NCBI GenBank assembly: GCA_049999725.1
Contig: JBNGIS010034952.1
Coordinates: 1 to 31,389 of the forward strand
Source of the DNA: Haplomitrium mnioides
Lineage: Eukaryota > Marchantiophyta > Haplomitriopsida > Calobryales
Reading direction: 5' to 3'
Length of the DNA: 31,389 nucleotides
Shown: positions 9,216 through 19,372 of the stretch, piece by piece
Layout: every line of letters starts with the position of its first letter
Numbering within the stretch: the first letter of the stretch is position 1
Program-made: the position numbers and the translations under genes
The notes under the pieces: generated by a model
The model's database searches: none
Told to the model about the DNA's origin: nothing
Seen by the model: the letters and a program-made list of their open reading frames with translations, nothing else

Positions 9216-9849
9216 TCAAAGTCACATAATATTCTATTGAGCATCATAACTGCCAAATTAGAGTTACTTTTGAAGTTTCCCTTGGTTAAAAAGACCCTTA
9301 AAGAAAGAACATAATTGAATATTAAGGCACCAGCAACATGCACACCCACCAAAAAATCTTTATCAATGTTTTTTGGTGGTGAATGCTAGTGTAGAATGGT
9401 TGTTTTCTTTTGATCCATTCTATTAATCACAATTCCCAAGTACTTTTGACCATCAACATAACATTTTCTTCGATGGTTTGTAAGTTTTGTTCTTTCTTTC
9501 ATTTGTTGGTCACGATGAAGAAACAATTGGCAACTATATTTGACTGCATCATCACAAAGCACCAAAAAGATATAAATAATTTAGTGAAACATGTTTTGAT
9601 AACTCAAATTTCAAAAGATAGCTTTAGGCTCTAAAAATATTCAAAGCAGCTTTAACAAATGTTTGGAATAGAGGAGGTGAAAATTTTTTTTTAAAAAAAA
9701 AGTATAGTTTAGAATATTTGAATATAAGATAATCAAAATAACATTCACAATAACTACTTGTCTTTGACTCAAAATCCGCCAAAGTTTCAAAAGAAGAAAA
9801 GCAAGATTTGCATCGTTCGGGTTACAAACTAGAACTTCAATTTCAATAC
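9216..9849. other. No clearly identifiable gene; possibly decayed copia gag/protease
   Basis: The minus strand upstream of the copia fragment would be expected to hold gag and protease. A frame at 9352-9128 overlaps the start of the recognisable part (KDFLVGVHVAGALIFNYVLS and onward) and fits loosely with the segment before the pre-integrase domain. I see no zinc knuckle and no DSG protease motif, so the element cannot be extended with confidence. Confidence 0.35.
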
Positions 9850-10250
9850 TAGCTTAGATTCTATGAGCGTATATGATTCAATGAAGCAGTAATTGAGCCA
9901 ATACATGCATAGGATCAAAAGCAACAACATCAATATCTTGGCTTTGGAGTTGAAAGAAACAAGAACAAAACCTATGTGCGTATAGGGTTTGCAAACAACA
10001 TAAGCAATTCTTGATCTTGTTTATCTAGGAATAGGCTTTGGATTGAAAGCAAAAATAGCAAAAGCTGGTGCAAACCTATAGTCATAACCAAAAATCAGAA
10101 CAATTTCCTCACTTTGTTTGACTCTTGACGTGCTTTGAATTCAAACTAAAAGCAATAGATCCTATGCAAGCATAGAGTCTATTTTGACAACTCAAGTTGC
10201 TAAGGTTTATTTGACTTGAACTCTGTATGTGAAGAAACTAAACAAAACCA
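9770..10250 (-). repeat. GCGC-type repeat, inverted relative of 28.93-29.19 kb
   Basis: Units such as cctatgtgcgtatagg (about 9970) and cctatgcaagcatagagtc (about 10,160) are spaced by longer sequence. Reverse-complemented, 9770-10,010 lines up with 28,930-29,150: a cacataggttttgttcttgt word, tttctttcaa, ttgatgttgttg, then a tagtttgtaacc-like word, a gcaaatcttgcttttctt-like word and a gagtcaaag word in the same order. The two loci are copies in opposite orientation. Confidence 0.65.
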
Positions 10251-10429
10251 ATATCTTGTTGCACCAAGCTTAGAAAATATCTTTATAACTAAGCTTTGAG
10301 TCTCATAAAAAAAGCATCATAATAACCGTAGGTTTCAAAAGAGAAGAAATTTTCTACCTTTGTTGAACTCTATTTGGTTCTCCAATGTTTTGTAAAACTA
10401 GAAAAACTAAGAATGCAATCAGGATCTTT

Positions 10430-11600
10430 CTCTTTCAAATAAGTTGTGTAGTAGTCATAAACCTCCCATTTTGTAAAATTATTTGACAAGTCATAAACTT
10501 CTTTAGTGGATATTCTCTCACAGTATCCCTAGAAAAAACTGTCCATCTATTCATACACAAATACTTCTTTATAATTCTCTATTTCCAAAAATACCTCTAG
10601 GATATGTGTTCTTGAGATTTTGAATTCTTTGGATTCTATTATTCCCTACTGATAATATTGATTTGAAGGCTCTTCTACAGAAAATAGTCCCGCTAGGCAA
10701 AGTGAATCAATTGTCAACATCATAGTCTTTTCTTGGTATTCCTCACTATAATGTAGTATCTTCATTCTTTTTGCTTTGTTGAAAATATGTTTCTCTCACA
10801 CTTTTAAAAACTTTGTCTTACACATTGACAAACATTTATTTTGACAACATGAAATTCTTTTCAATTTCAAAGTTGATATGGGATCGAGCTTTTTCTTGAC
10901 AAATCTCTCATCATGATGGACTTTTGGCAAAGAATTTTCACGTAAAGTATTTACTCATTTGGGTTTTGGCCTAGACAAAAAACTCTTATGTTTTGTCGGT
11001 CGATTTAGTTCGTAAGCAAATATACCCATCGAAGATAAAACATTATCTTCAAGATCTTTGACATTATCAATGATATTGTTTATTCATTCAAAATAAGTTT
11101 TTAATTGATGTAGACCATTTTGAGATGTGAGAGATTTGGACCATGACGAAATAGAATCTTCTCCATATCTCAAACATAAGGAAAAACTTTTTGTAGAACA
11201 ATTAGTGCTCTTGGCGATAACTCCATAGAAATGTTGATTGATTGAGACTCATTGCGTGAGTCATTTCCTAAATTGTCGTATGAAGATTCATTCAAACAAT
11301 TTTGGTTTCCAGAGGATCTTCCATCCTTGCTCAGAGGTCCAACTTGATTAGAAATCACTTGTTGTTTGAGTGGTGTTTATAGTGAGAACGTATCATCTCC
11401 GAAATTGAAACAATCATCTGATTCTATGTTTTTTGTGTTTTGAACAAACAGATTTGGATCTTGAACATCGTCGTCATCATATGATGACAACGAAAGATCC
11501 ACAACTGTATGGACATGCTAACTTGAATGTCTATCTATTGATATGTTGAAGTAGTCATCAAAAAGACTAAACTTTGGTTACTTAACCGATAAGAAAGATC
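10430..11600 (-). pseudogene. Decayed gene, unknown family, copy A (minus)
   Basis: The minus strand holds a long, frame-shifted coding trace. From high coordinate: FSLFDDYFNISIDRHSS, VVDLSLSSYDDDDVQDPN, an open stretch of 62 codons (11,358-11,170) with ELSPRALIVLQKVFPYV, then after a shift NVKDLEDNVLSSMGIFAYEL and NRPTKHKSFLSRPKPK. Later come KEVFVYE.MDSFF.GYCERI, EVYDLSNNFTKWEVYDYYTT, YLKEKDPDCILSF and SFTKHWRTK. The last third (10,780-10,440) is clearly homologous to 30,727-31,100 on the plus strand. The S.F.KHW...FP.V pattern after a YY..YLK helix recalls zinc-binding N-terminal regions of transposase or integrase-like proteins, but that is a weak inference. Family not recognised. Confidence 0.6.
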
Positions 11601-11615
11601 CATTGTGTGTAAAAG

Positions 11616-11705
11616 GTTCAGTCTTGGATCCTATGTAGGCATTGAGTTCACTCCTTGATCCTTTGCACGCCTATTGTTCACTCTTTGATCCTATGCGCGA
11701 TTAGG
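11616..11705. repeat. Three 30-bp tandem units of the GCGC family
   Basis: Units start at 11,616, 11,646 and 11,676 with gttca, each followed by ttggatcctatg- or ttgatcctttgca-like words. The third has ctatgcgcgatta. This is a small array of the same palindromic word class, just upstream of the minus-strand gene trace. Confidence 0.8.
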
Positions 11706-12380
11706 GTTTACTTGCCCAATCTTCCTATGTTGATGTGTTTGATTCAACAATTGCCATTTTTTTCCCAAAACACTTGCTATTACACTTGATAATTTAAGTA
11801 TTTCAATACTTACCTCCTTAGAACAACAGTTTGAAACTATATCGAGATTCTAGCCAAAAGTAATACTTTTTTGCAAACATGAATCATGAAATTATAAACT
11901 TTTCTTGCCTTTGAACACTCCAACCATTTAAAAACAAGAATAAAAACAAGAAAATTGAAGAAAGTATTTAAAAAAAATATTCCTAATTCGTGCTAATATG
12001 CTCAAAGTATGTGTTTTTGAAGAAAACTTCACAAAACGACAAAATAGTGAAATATTTGTGAAGGAAATGAAAAAAATAAATTGAAAAGATAAAAACAAGC
12101 AATGCCTTATATACTAACTTTTTTGGCACCATGCAAACCTATGTGTCAAGAGCTTTGCGAATCATTTTTTGGCGAGGAAATGCGTTATTTGAAATTTGGG
12201 TATAAAAGAAGCAACAATAGAAAGTTTCTTCCCATTGTCGTGAGTTCACTTTATAGTTTTTGTTTTCTTGTCATAGTTGTTTTTTCCCTTCCTTGTGATT
12301 TGGCCTTTCATTGCCTTCCGTACTATGTGAACTTTTTATTGTACATTTTTTCCATCCAATTTTCACTCTTTTACATGTTA
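11706..12380. other. No supported gene
   Basis: AT-rich DNA between the minus-strand gene trace and the plus-strand methyltransferase pseudogene. A frame at 12,102-12,398 is open but hydrophobic and T-rich, as expected by chance. Upstream exons or the promoter of the pseudogene could lie here unseen; pyrimidine-rich tracts ending in AG occur near 12,300-12,380 (acatgttag). Confidence 0.5.
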
Positions 12381-12747
12381 GAGAAAACGACATCTTAAGC
12401 CAATGTTCTAAAACTGGCTCAATTGAAGCCTTGTCTGCATGCCAATGTCTTGAAGAATCTCAAGCCTCACAAACTAGCCAAAAAATGGGCAGTTTGTTGT
12501 GGAACGATCAAAGACATCGACTATCACCTTTAACGTTTTCAAGGTGAAGGTGAAAAATTCAGCATGGGCTTTTTGGTCCAAATTACTATGATTTGAGAGT
12601 GGGCATAGAGCTCATATAAGGTTGCTTATGTAGTCTAAAAATGCAATCACACTATTCAAGACGTTGCTGAAGAAATTCTGTTTCAATGAAATGAAGCTAA
12701 GAGATACTTTCACCAACGATCTTAAAGAGGCCTACAATGACAATGCG

Positions 12748-13011
12748 GTAAAACCTTGTATATCTTTTTTCTATTTGTTTTAAGTTGTCTTCTTGCATAC
12801 CATCATTTAGGTGCACTTTGGATTGTGAAGTCCATGCGCGCATGGACTCTTGACAAGTTGCGTGCTTGGACCCAATGCTCGTATGGACATTGGTCAAGAC
12901 CTTTGAGTCCATATAAGGACTTTTGACAAGTGTTTGAAATAAGCAGCCACACTTGACTCTTATTTATAATTTCTTAAGCAATCATTGACATTTTCTTTTT
13001 TTTGTTTTTAG
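12748..13011 (+). other. Intron 1 of the methyltransferase pseudogene
   Basis: Donor caatgcg/gtaaaa at 12,748; acceptor ttttttgtttttag/ctt ending at 13,011 with a long T tract. Splicing joins frame 3 to frame 3 (exon 1 ends after one base of a codon, exon 2 supplies the other two), which supports the call. It holds a short GCGC minisatellite. Confidence 0.6.
12823..12935. repeat. GCGC-palindrome minisatellite inside intron 1
   Basis: Contains AGTCCATGCGCGCATGGACT at 12,829-12,848, a perfect 20-bp palindrome. About four diverged relatives follow (tgcgtgcttggaccc, tgctcgtatggacatt, gagtccatataaggactttt), joined by cttgacaag-like spacers. Confidence 0.9.
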
Positions 13012-13489
13012 CTTTTACAATTTTCATTGGACTTTGTCAACACTTACCCGAACGTGAAGCGGGTGGAGAGAGACTTCATCAAATTTGCATTAAGTTTGAA
13101 ATTTTTGAAAGTGACGCAAGGCATTAGCTTAGCCCAGTGAATGCCACATCCAAGTGCAGCAACATTCACAATGGCAACAATAGGTAGATCGTTAACTGTA
13201 AGAAAAAGAAAGGAGGTGGAGCCAACGAAGGCTCTGAAAAAGAAGAAGTCGACTCTACCAAAGAAAAAGATAATACCACCATTGCCAGTTCAGAAGGAGC
13301 CTGCGCAATCACCATCTCCACCTAGCTCTTCTTTGGCGGCACTACCATCTTCCCCTCTAACAACTCTAAGAAGGATGTTGAGTCGAAGTCGGTGCATCTT
13401 CCAATATTAAAATCAAAGAGGCAAGTGCAAAAGGAGCTTCAAACTTTTCAGGAAAAGGAGCAAGTTGATCTTTTGACAATGTTTGGAAT

Positions 13490-13535
13490 AAGAATAAAAT
13501 AAGGATATTCTTAAAATATTAAGAATAAAATAAGG
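13490..13535. repeat. Direct repeat aagaataaaataagg
   Basis: The 15-mer aagaataaaataagg occurs at 13,490-13,504 and 13,521-13,535 between the acidic and ParB-like parts of exon 2. It introduces stops and is probably a small local duplication after the gene had died, or the edge of a lost intron. Confidence 0.75.
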
Positions 13536-14508
13536 GAGTGAACAATTCAGCGGTGCACAGTCCAAGAAGAAACAATTACCATTTGGTTGGAGAACTTGAA
13601 CCTTCCAAAACCTAGAATGAGTAACTTAGGGTCATTTCAGATTAGGAGGTTGAATGAAGATTTTGTGGAGCTAATAGCATAGAGAATGCTCACCAAGAAA
13701 TATGCACATTTGTTTTTTATTGTGGTTGTGGACCCAAAGTGAGGATTGAGAGATAAGTCAAAGTTTGATATGAGGAACCTTAACAAGTGCTTTGAGATTG
13801 CAAGAGGCAATCACAATGCTACCGCAAGGCAGCTTTTAATTACAAAGTATGGAGGAAAAAATCTGATGATTTCACTATGCAATTGCTATGTGTACATGGG
13901 GCTTACACCAATAGAAGCCTAGGTTTTTGCGACTGATGACAACTACGACCAACGTTATTGGTTGGAGATGATGTCTATTCAAAAGGTGGAGTATATGCAT
14001 CAACAATATGTGGAGAGCGAGATGGTGTCATCCCAAAAATTGAAAAAAAAAACTTGTGTTGGAGACTTTGAAAATCAAGCCAAAGTCTACTCTTGAGAAG
14101 ACAGTGACTTCTTAAGACAATTGGCTCCAATTGTCCTTTTGAAGTGGAGAGCTCTAGGAGTTACAATTGAGCTTTTTTAGTATGTGGGAGAAGAACCTTG
14201 TCAAAAGACATAAGCCCAAGGCCAAAGGTTCACTAAGAATAAAGAACATGAAGCGAACACCTTGGAGGTCCCTTGAAGGTCTTCGTGATGAAATTGAAAT
14301 TTCAATTTTGAAGCGGATAGAAGTCGAAGAGCTTTCAATCGAAGAAATGTCTTGAGAACGTGAGAGGCATAAATTTTTTACGATAATGTTAAAATCTTTT
14401 TGTTCGGAGGTGTACTGCAACTCTTTGGAGGAGGCTAGGATGGAATGTCCCATTCATAAAGAGGAATCAAAGATGTTCTCTTTCTATTCGAGTTTTGAAA
14501 AGTTGTTG

Positions 14509-14963
14509 GTAAGTTTTTTTCTCTTCTCCAATTGTATTTTAAAAGCTTGTTTGAATTATTTTAAAATACTTTTACTTGTAAAGCTTCTTTCATATGCATA
14601 TGGATATTTAAGAGTCCATGGGTGCATGTACTCCTTAGCTCAAGCATATGCTAGATCTTTATCCTCATATGAAGTCTTGAGTTCATGTGCACATGGACTT
14701 GCGAGTCCATGCTTGCATGGACTACGGAGTCTTTGCTCGTATGGACTCTAGACTCCTTACGTGCAATGACTATGAAGTCCATGCTGACATGGACTTAAGA
14801 GTCCTTGCACATAGGGACTCTGAAGCCCAAGGGCGCAAGGACTCTTGAACCCATATGTGGATGAACTCTTAAGTCCTTTCTCACTTCAATTGTTCTTTCT
14901 TTTTTACTTCAAGCTCCTTGTTTTCGAATTCTCCTCCAGTACATTTCTTTGTATTGTTTTCAG
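14509..14963 (+). other. Intron 2 of the methyltransferase pseudogene
   Basis: Donor ttgttg/gtaagttttttt at 14,509 and acceptor tgtattgttttcag/agtgac ending at 14,963 are good plant consensus matches. Exon 2 ends on a complete codon in frame 1 and exon 3 begins in phase 0 in frame 3. The intron is T-rich and contains a GCGC minisatellite. Confidence 0.7.
14605..14880. repeat. GCGC-type palindromic minisatellite inside intron 2
   Basis: About eleven units of 24-26 bp of the form GAGTCCATGCTTGCATGGAC plus TNNG, for example at 14,700-14,722 (agtccatgcttgcatggact) and 14,776-14,795 (agtccatgctgacatggact). Units are near-perfect palindromes whose centre varies, while the AGTCCATG and CATGGACT arms are kept. 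Confidence 0.9.
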
Positions 14964-15520
14964 AGTGACAAAGCATTTAAAGGGTAGCTTGCCAAGAAAT
15001 TGATGGTCACTGCTAAAGGGGAAAAGAGATCTAGGGTTGAAGAAGCTCCAGAAGATCAAGACCAAGCCCCAACCTTGGTGTCATACCCTCATGCCTTTGT
15101 GCTCCATTGTTAGAAAATGAGAGAGTGGAAGTCAAGGTGTCAAAATGGCGCTGCTAAACCTCCAACTAAAGGAGGGTTTGAAGAACAATACCAAGACTAA
15201 ATGTCCTTTGTTGAGAGACTCAACAAGGCGTATTATCAAGTCCACAGAGAGTCTAATGCTCAAAAGCTGAAGGGCTTGATGAAAACAAGAAGTTTCATTT
15301 TAGAAGCTGGTGACATTTCTTATGGGTACAACCTAAAGGAATGTACCCATGACGACTCTGAGCCCTTTACTAAAGATGATATTTTTGACATAGTCTCTTC
15401 TTTTATGATTGTAACTACTTTCAATTTTTGGTCTTTCGTGATTATTTATTCTTCGCAACAATTCAACATCGTGGAGGATGCACTTTTGGAAATTTGTTGT
15501 GTTATCGACCACGACATATG

Positions 15521-15618
15521 GTAAGTTTTGTTTTGATTTTGTAATGTTTTAGTTTATCTTGTTTCTATTTGTTTTACTTTCTATGTAGTGTCTGATTTCT
15601 TTGTTTTGATCACTATAG
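15521..15618 (+). other. Intron 3 of the methyltransferase pseudogene
   Basis: Donor catatg/gtaagttttg at 15,521 and acceptor ttgatcactatag/agac ending at 15,618, 98 bp, T-rich. It joins DALLEICCVIDHDI to DKTNIHYSGGPKIAHTHEHW in frame; the codon at the junction reads TGA. The join restores the usual spacing between the VI.CS..Q block and the HE.W block. Confidence 0.6.
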
Positions 15619-16263
15619 AGACAAAACCAACATCCATTATTCTGGAGGTCCCAAAATTGCTCACACCCATGAGCATTGGATAGTAGGGTACTAGACAAAT
15701 AATGGCTAATTGAGCATGAAGCTCTTCAAATCTACAATCTGAATATGCAATTGGTCGTCTTTGACAAATAATGAAAAGTGTTTTTAGTTGTCCAACTATT
15801 TTTGCTAAACTTAAACATCTAGCAGATGATGCTCTTGTGAATGTGTACCAAAAGCCTTAGGCTTTGTATAATGTTTTTATTAACAATTTTTTCTTCAGAG
15901 AAAGATTGGGTGCTAGATCTTTGCTCTGGGTTGGGCACAAGCTTTGTCTGTGCTCTCAAGTTAATGTGGAATTGCATTGTTGTGGAACATGATAGATGTC
16001 AGTCTATCTATATTCCTCAAAGAATTTTGACAATGGCTTCTTTGCCATATGATGTCATAGAATCCCAAATTGTCTACGCGTACCATAAGTTTGTTCCTCC
16101 TAGTACTACTAGTGCGTTTGGTGATTTTGTTGCAATTTCTAGGATTGGAAAGTCTCAACATGATTCTCTTGCGACTATAAATACCAAAGCTTCTCAGCCT
16201 GTCAACTTGGATGAGACCATTCCTCATGAAGAGAACAAGACTAAAGCTAAAGTTGTAGAGTGA

Positions 16264-17220
16264 TATACATTTTGTAAATAATAAAGTAGTTTTTTTTAAA
16301 GTATTTTTTGTTTGATCTATATTATTGTAGAATTCAAAATAACAGTTATTAAGTATTTTTTTGACGATCTCTTTTTGTTTGAAAAATGACTTTTGAAAAA
16401 AACCTATTGGTTTTTGTAAAAATTAGTGACAAAATCTATGATAGCAAGGAAGTTCCCTTTCGATTGATTTAGATTTTTGCATAAGTTTTCTTCAATTGTG
16501 AGTTTTTGGTTTTTTTGTGAGCTATTCATTACATTTATTACAATCTCTAATAACGATATTATTCTACATATGAATCATCTTTGTGATTTTATTTTGGATA
16601 TTAAATTTTGGGAGTTACTATTGATTTATTTTTTGTGTGACTAGAAATGTCAAATTGATTTTGATGAAATGCATCATCTTTTTATGATATACGAGCTTGA
16701 AGTCTACGTATGCATAGCTCATCTTTTTTGTTTTTACTTGTTTCTTAAGTAAATAGAAGTTCAAAGCAACTCTTACTAGATTAGAGATTCACATTATTAG
16801 TGTATGTTGCAGGATCGTCTTTTCTTTTTATTTGTTCTTTGTAAATGATTTAGGATTTTGAATCTTAAATATTTTTCTAAAAATTATAAGAAAACATTAA
16901 AATATGACTTTATACATTTACCATGTTTTTTCAATATTCTCTCAGACTTGTTTGTTTATCTTACTATACTATAATATGATATTTTATCCTTTTCTACAAA
17001 ATATTGAGCACTAATGTTTTTTTCTAAAATACAATAGTTATCTAAATAAACCAAATTTCAGGTTGAATGAACTTTGTTTCAATGAAAAATTTTGTAACTA
17101 TCAAAAAATGTAAATTTTTAAGCATAAATTTGGAAAAAAAATTCAACGCAAAATACCATGGAAACTCAGTAGTGATTTATCATTCAAAGTAACGATTATT
17201 TAAATTATATACATGTGCAT
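16264..17220. other. No supported gene
   Basis: Very AT-rich sequence after the methyltransferase pseudogene, with T-runs and no frame showing family motifs. It ends where the first copy of the 1.1-kb tandem repeat begins. Confidence 0.55.
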
Positions 17221-17304
17221 CTTTCCAATGCTCTTCTCTTGTGAACGACATAAGAAACCAAACATTAAATCTCCACTTGTTGTAGTATTTGAGCCCATTA
17301 TTGG

Positions 17305-17309
17305 TTTAG
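17305..17309. repeat. Target-site duplication TTTAG, left
   Basis: TTTAG directly precedes the 5' LTR and recurs at 22,570-22,574 directly after the 3' LTR. Five bases is the usual Ty1/copia duplication length. Confidence 0.9.
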
Positions 17310-17545
17310 TATTAAGATATAATGTATATATTTAAGAGCCAAGTTATATAAGATTAGTTTATAAGAACAATAATGTAATTTTACTACAAGAACGTATGGT
17401 TATAGCCATATGCTCAAGACATATTAGAGATGTTGAGGAGAGATGAGATATGAGGAGATGATATTGTGAGATGAGCTAATGAGTCATGCATTATCTTTCT
17501 AATGAACGAATTCTTCTCTCATTTGAATTTTTTTCTCTTTTAACA
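17310..17545 (+). repeat. 5' LTR of the copia element
   Basis: Begins tattaagatataatg (ancestral TGTTAAG) and ends cttttaaca. It aligns along its length with 22,334-22,569, including the shared blocks agaacgtat, catattagagatgttga and ctttctaatgaa. As the 5' LTR it would have held the promoter; tatataatg-like AT stretches near the start cannot be assigned as a TATA box with confidence. Confidence 0.93.
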
Positions 17546-17546
17546 C

Positions 17547-17562
17547 GTTATCAACACGATAA
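17547..17562 (+). other. Candidate tRNA primer-binding site
   Basis: gttatcaacacgat follows the 5' LTR by one base. A similar ttatcagcacga word is common after plant copia LTRs, so this is the likely priming site. I have not assigned the tRNA. Confidence 0.5.
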
Positions 17563-18309
17563 ACTTTTTTTTAATTTAAATTCAAAGAACAAGAGCTTTA
17601 CTTATTGTCTGAAACAAAAAAAAATGATATCAGAAGCGCCACTTGATAATATTTTACAAGTTGGAGAAGATAAAAGATACACCTAAAACCAAAAATACAC
17701 ATATGTAAGAGGAGAGAAACTTGTCACGACTATTACTACAAGGAAGCACCCATACAAAACAAAGGGGTTATCATTAAAAACAACTTAGAACATGAAAAAC
17801 TTGTAGACAAGGAGTTTGGTGAAGCTTGATCAATATTTGTGATAGGAGGAAAATATACATCACTAAATTAATTAACCAAGAACAAAGATCAATTGTTTAT
17901 GTAAAATTGTTGGAAGATGAAGAGAATAAGCTGACAATTGATCAATTCTGAATGTTGAAGACAAACAATTGAAGAATCTGAATAAATTGTAAAGAATACA
18001 TAAACAAAATGCTTAATTGACCTTTGATAAACATGTATATAAGATCCAATTGTTGCTAAGACACTCCGAAATTTCAAATTCATGATTGGAGAATGTTGAA
18101 TCAAGATTGAATTGTGACAACATACAAGTTTATATTCTATCTACAGTAGATATATCAGGGAAGAAACACAACTTATATACAAATTTGAGCTATGCTCAAA
18201 ATTGCAAATCGGAGATCAAATTAGTTTTCAGCAATAAAATTTCTCTGTAATTTGAGCATTTGTTATTTGATATCTTGAACACTGAATTGCTGAACCTTGA
18301 ATCATAATA

Positions 18310-19318
18310 TAGTCATGGAAAAACGTCAAACCATTGACCATAGATGGAAAGAGTTACCTATCTTGGTCATCGGATGTTATAGCTCACCTTGTCTCTAAGG
18401 GATTAGAGACAACTATTCTAACTGATGAACAGATAAGCGCACAACAGAAAGCACAAGCACTGGTTTTTCTGAGGCATCACTTTATTGATCCTCTCAAACT
18501 CCAGTATCTTAATGAAAGCAATCCTAGAACTTTGTGTGATCAACTAAAGGACAAGCATCATACAAAGACAATGCATTTGCCCAAAGCAAAACATGATTGG
18601 GTAAATCTAAGAGTTCAAGACTTCACTTCAAGTTCTAAATACAATAGTGAATTATTCATGATAACCTCACAACTCACTTTATGTTGGCAACTTGTTTTTG
18701 ATGAGGAGCAGATAGAGAAGACTCTATCAACATTCCATTTGACCAACATGATTATGCGAGAAGAATACAAAAACATTAGGTTCACATGGTACTCAGCGTT
18801 GATAGCTCATGTGTTGCTTATTGAGAAGCATCAAGAACTATTGTTAAAGAACTCTAAAGTCAAACCACCTAACACATTGCCCATATCTCAACCTCTTGAA
18901 AATTATTGTTCTGTACTTGCAACTCATAGAAGTACTTCTAGTAGAAGAGCCAATTACACTAGTGGAAGACAAGCTTCTAGAAGGGCATATTCCCTACTAC
19001 AGGCCAAGAACAATGTTCAGAAAGAGGGGCAAAGGCCGAACTGCATGTGGTCATCTTTATACAAGAGGAAGCAGAGGTGGCAGACCTCCTACTATGAATC
19101 GATTTGCACCAACTACAAGTCATCCTCCTACAATGGTTGTATGCTATAGATGTGGAACACAAGGACACACTCAGAAGAGGTGTAGAATTCTTGCACATTT
19201 GGTTTCCTTATATATCCATAATAAACAAAATGCTATACAACCAGAGACCCATGGTACTTTTTTGGAAAAAGAGAAGACCTTGAGTGATTACATCAAGAAT
19301 GATATAGGTCTTGCATAA
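18310..19318 (+). pseudogene. Copia gag remnant with CCHC zinc knuckle
   Basis: The first frame is open from about 18,316 to 19,149 with KPLTIDGKSYLSW near its start but no in-frame ATG. Recognisable blocks follow: ALVFLRHHFIDPLKLQYL, LPKAKHDWVNLRVQDF, YNSELFMITSQLTLCW, EKTLSTFHLTNMIMREEY and HVLLIEKHQELLLKNSK, the usual order of plant copia gag (UBN2-like). The frame shifts near 18,950-19,000. Frame 2 then carries a basic RG-rich stretch (FRKRGKGRTACGHLYTRGSR) and the zinc knuckle CYRCGTQGHTQKRC (C-X2-C-X4-H-X4-C) near 19,140-19,183. Gag would form the particle and bind element RNA. The frameshift and absent start show it is inactive. Confidence 0.9.
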
Positions 19319-19372
19319 AACCATATGATCACATGCAATTCTTAGATCCTTCATCTTGAGTACAACAAAATT

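Larger units (their letters stand above)
12381..16263 (+). pseudogene. Intron-containing pseudogene: ParB-like domain plus DNA methyltransferase (beta-class motif order)
   Basis: Four exon-like blocks: about 12,381-12,747; 13,012-14,508; 14,964-15,520; 15,619-16,263. Introns one and two keep the frame; the third keeps it but makes a TGA at the junction. Exon 2 encodes a low-complexity segment, then a ParB-like domain: FQIRRLNEDFVELIA, FFIVVVDPK, FEIARGNHNATARQLL (13,797-13,844), YVYMGLTPIEA. Exons 3-4 carry methyltransferase motifs in beta-class order: motif IV DISYGYN for DPPY (15,312), FWSFVIIYSSQQFN, HEHWIVG (15,668), QKP.ALYNVFINNF (15,849), then motif I WVLDLCSGLGTSFVCALKL (15,907) and VEHDRCQSIYIPQRI. 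Such enzymes move methyl groups from SAM to adenine N6 or cytosine N4; ParB-like domains bind DNA or nucleotides. About ten stops, three or more frameshifts and the broken DPPY mean no activity. Confidence 0.7.

Noticed and set aside
13141-13410. 89-codon frame rich in K, P and S as a separate small basic protein
   Set aside because: Frame 3 over the same bases is in phase with the flanking exons and the ParB-like domain and gives an acidic/lysine-rich linker, so the frame-1 reading is probably a shadow.
12381-16263. Bacterial contamination as the source of the methyltransferase
   Set aside because: GT-AG introns with plant-like T-rich acceptors, embedding in the same repeat family as the rest of the window, and AT-rich composition like its surroundings.
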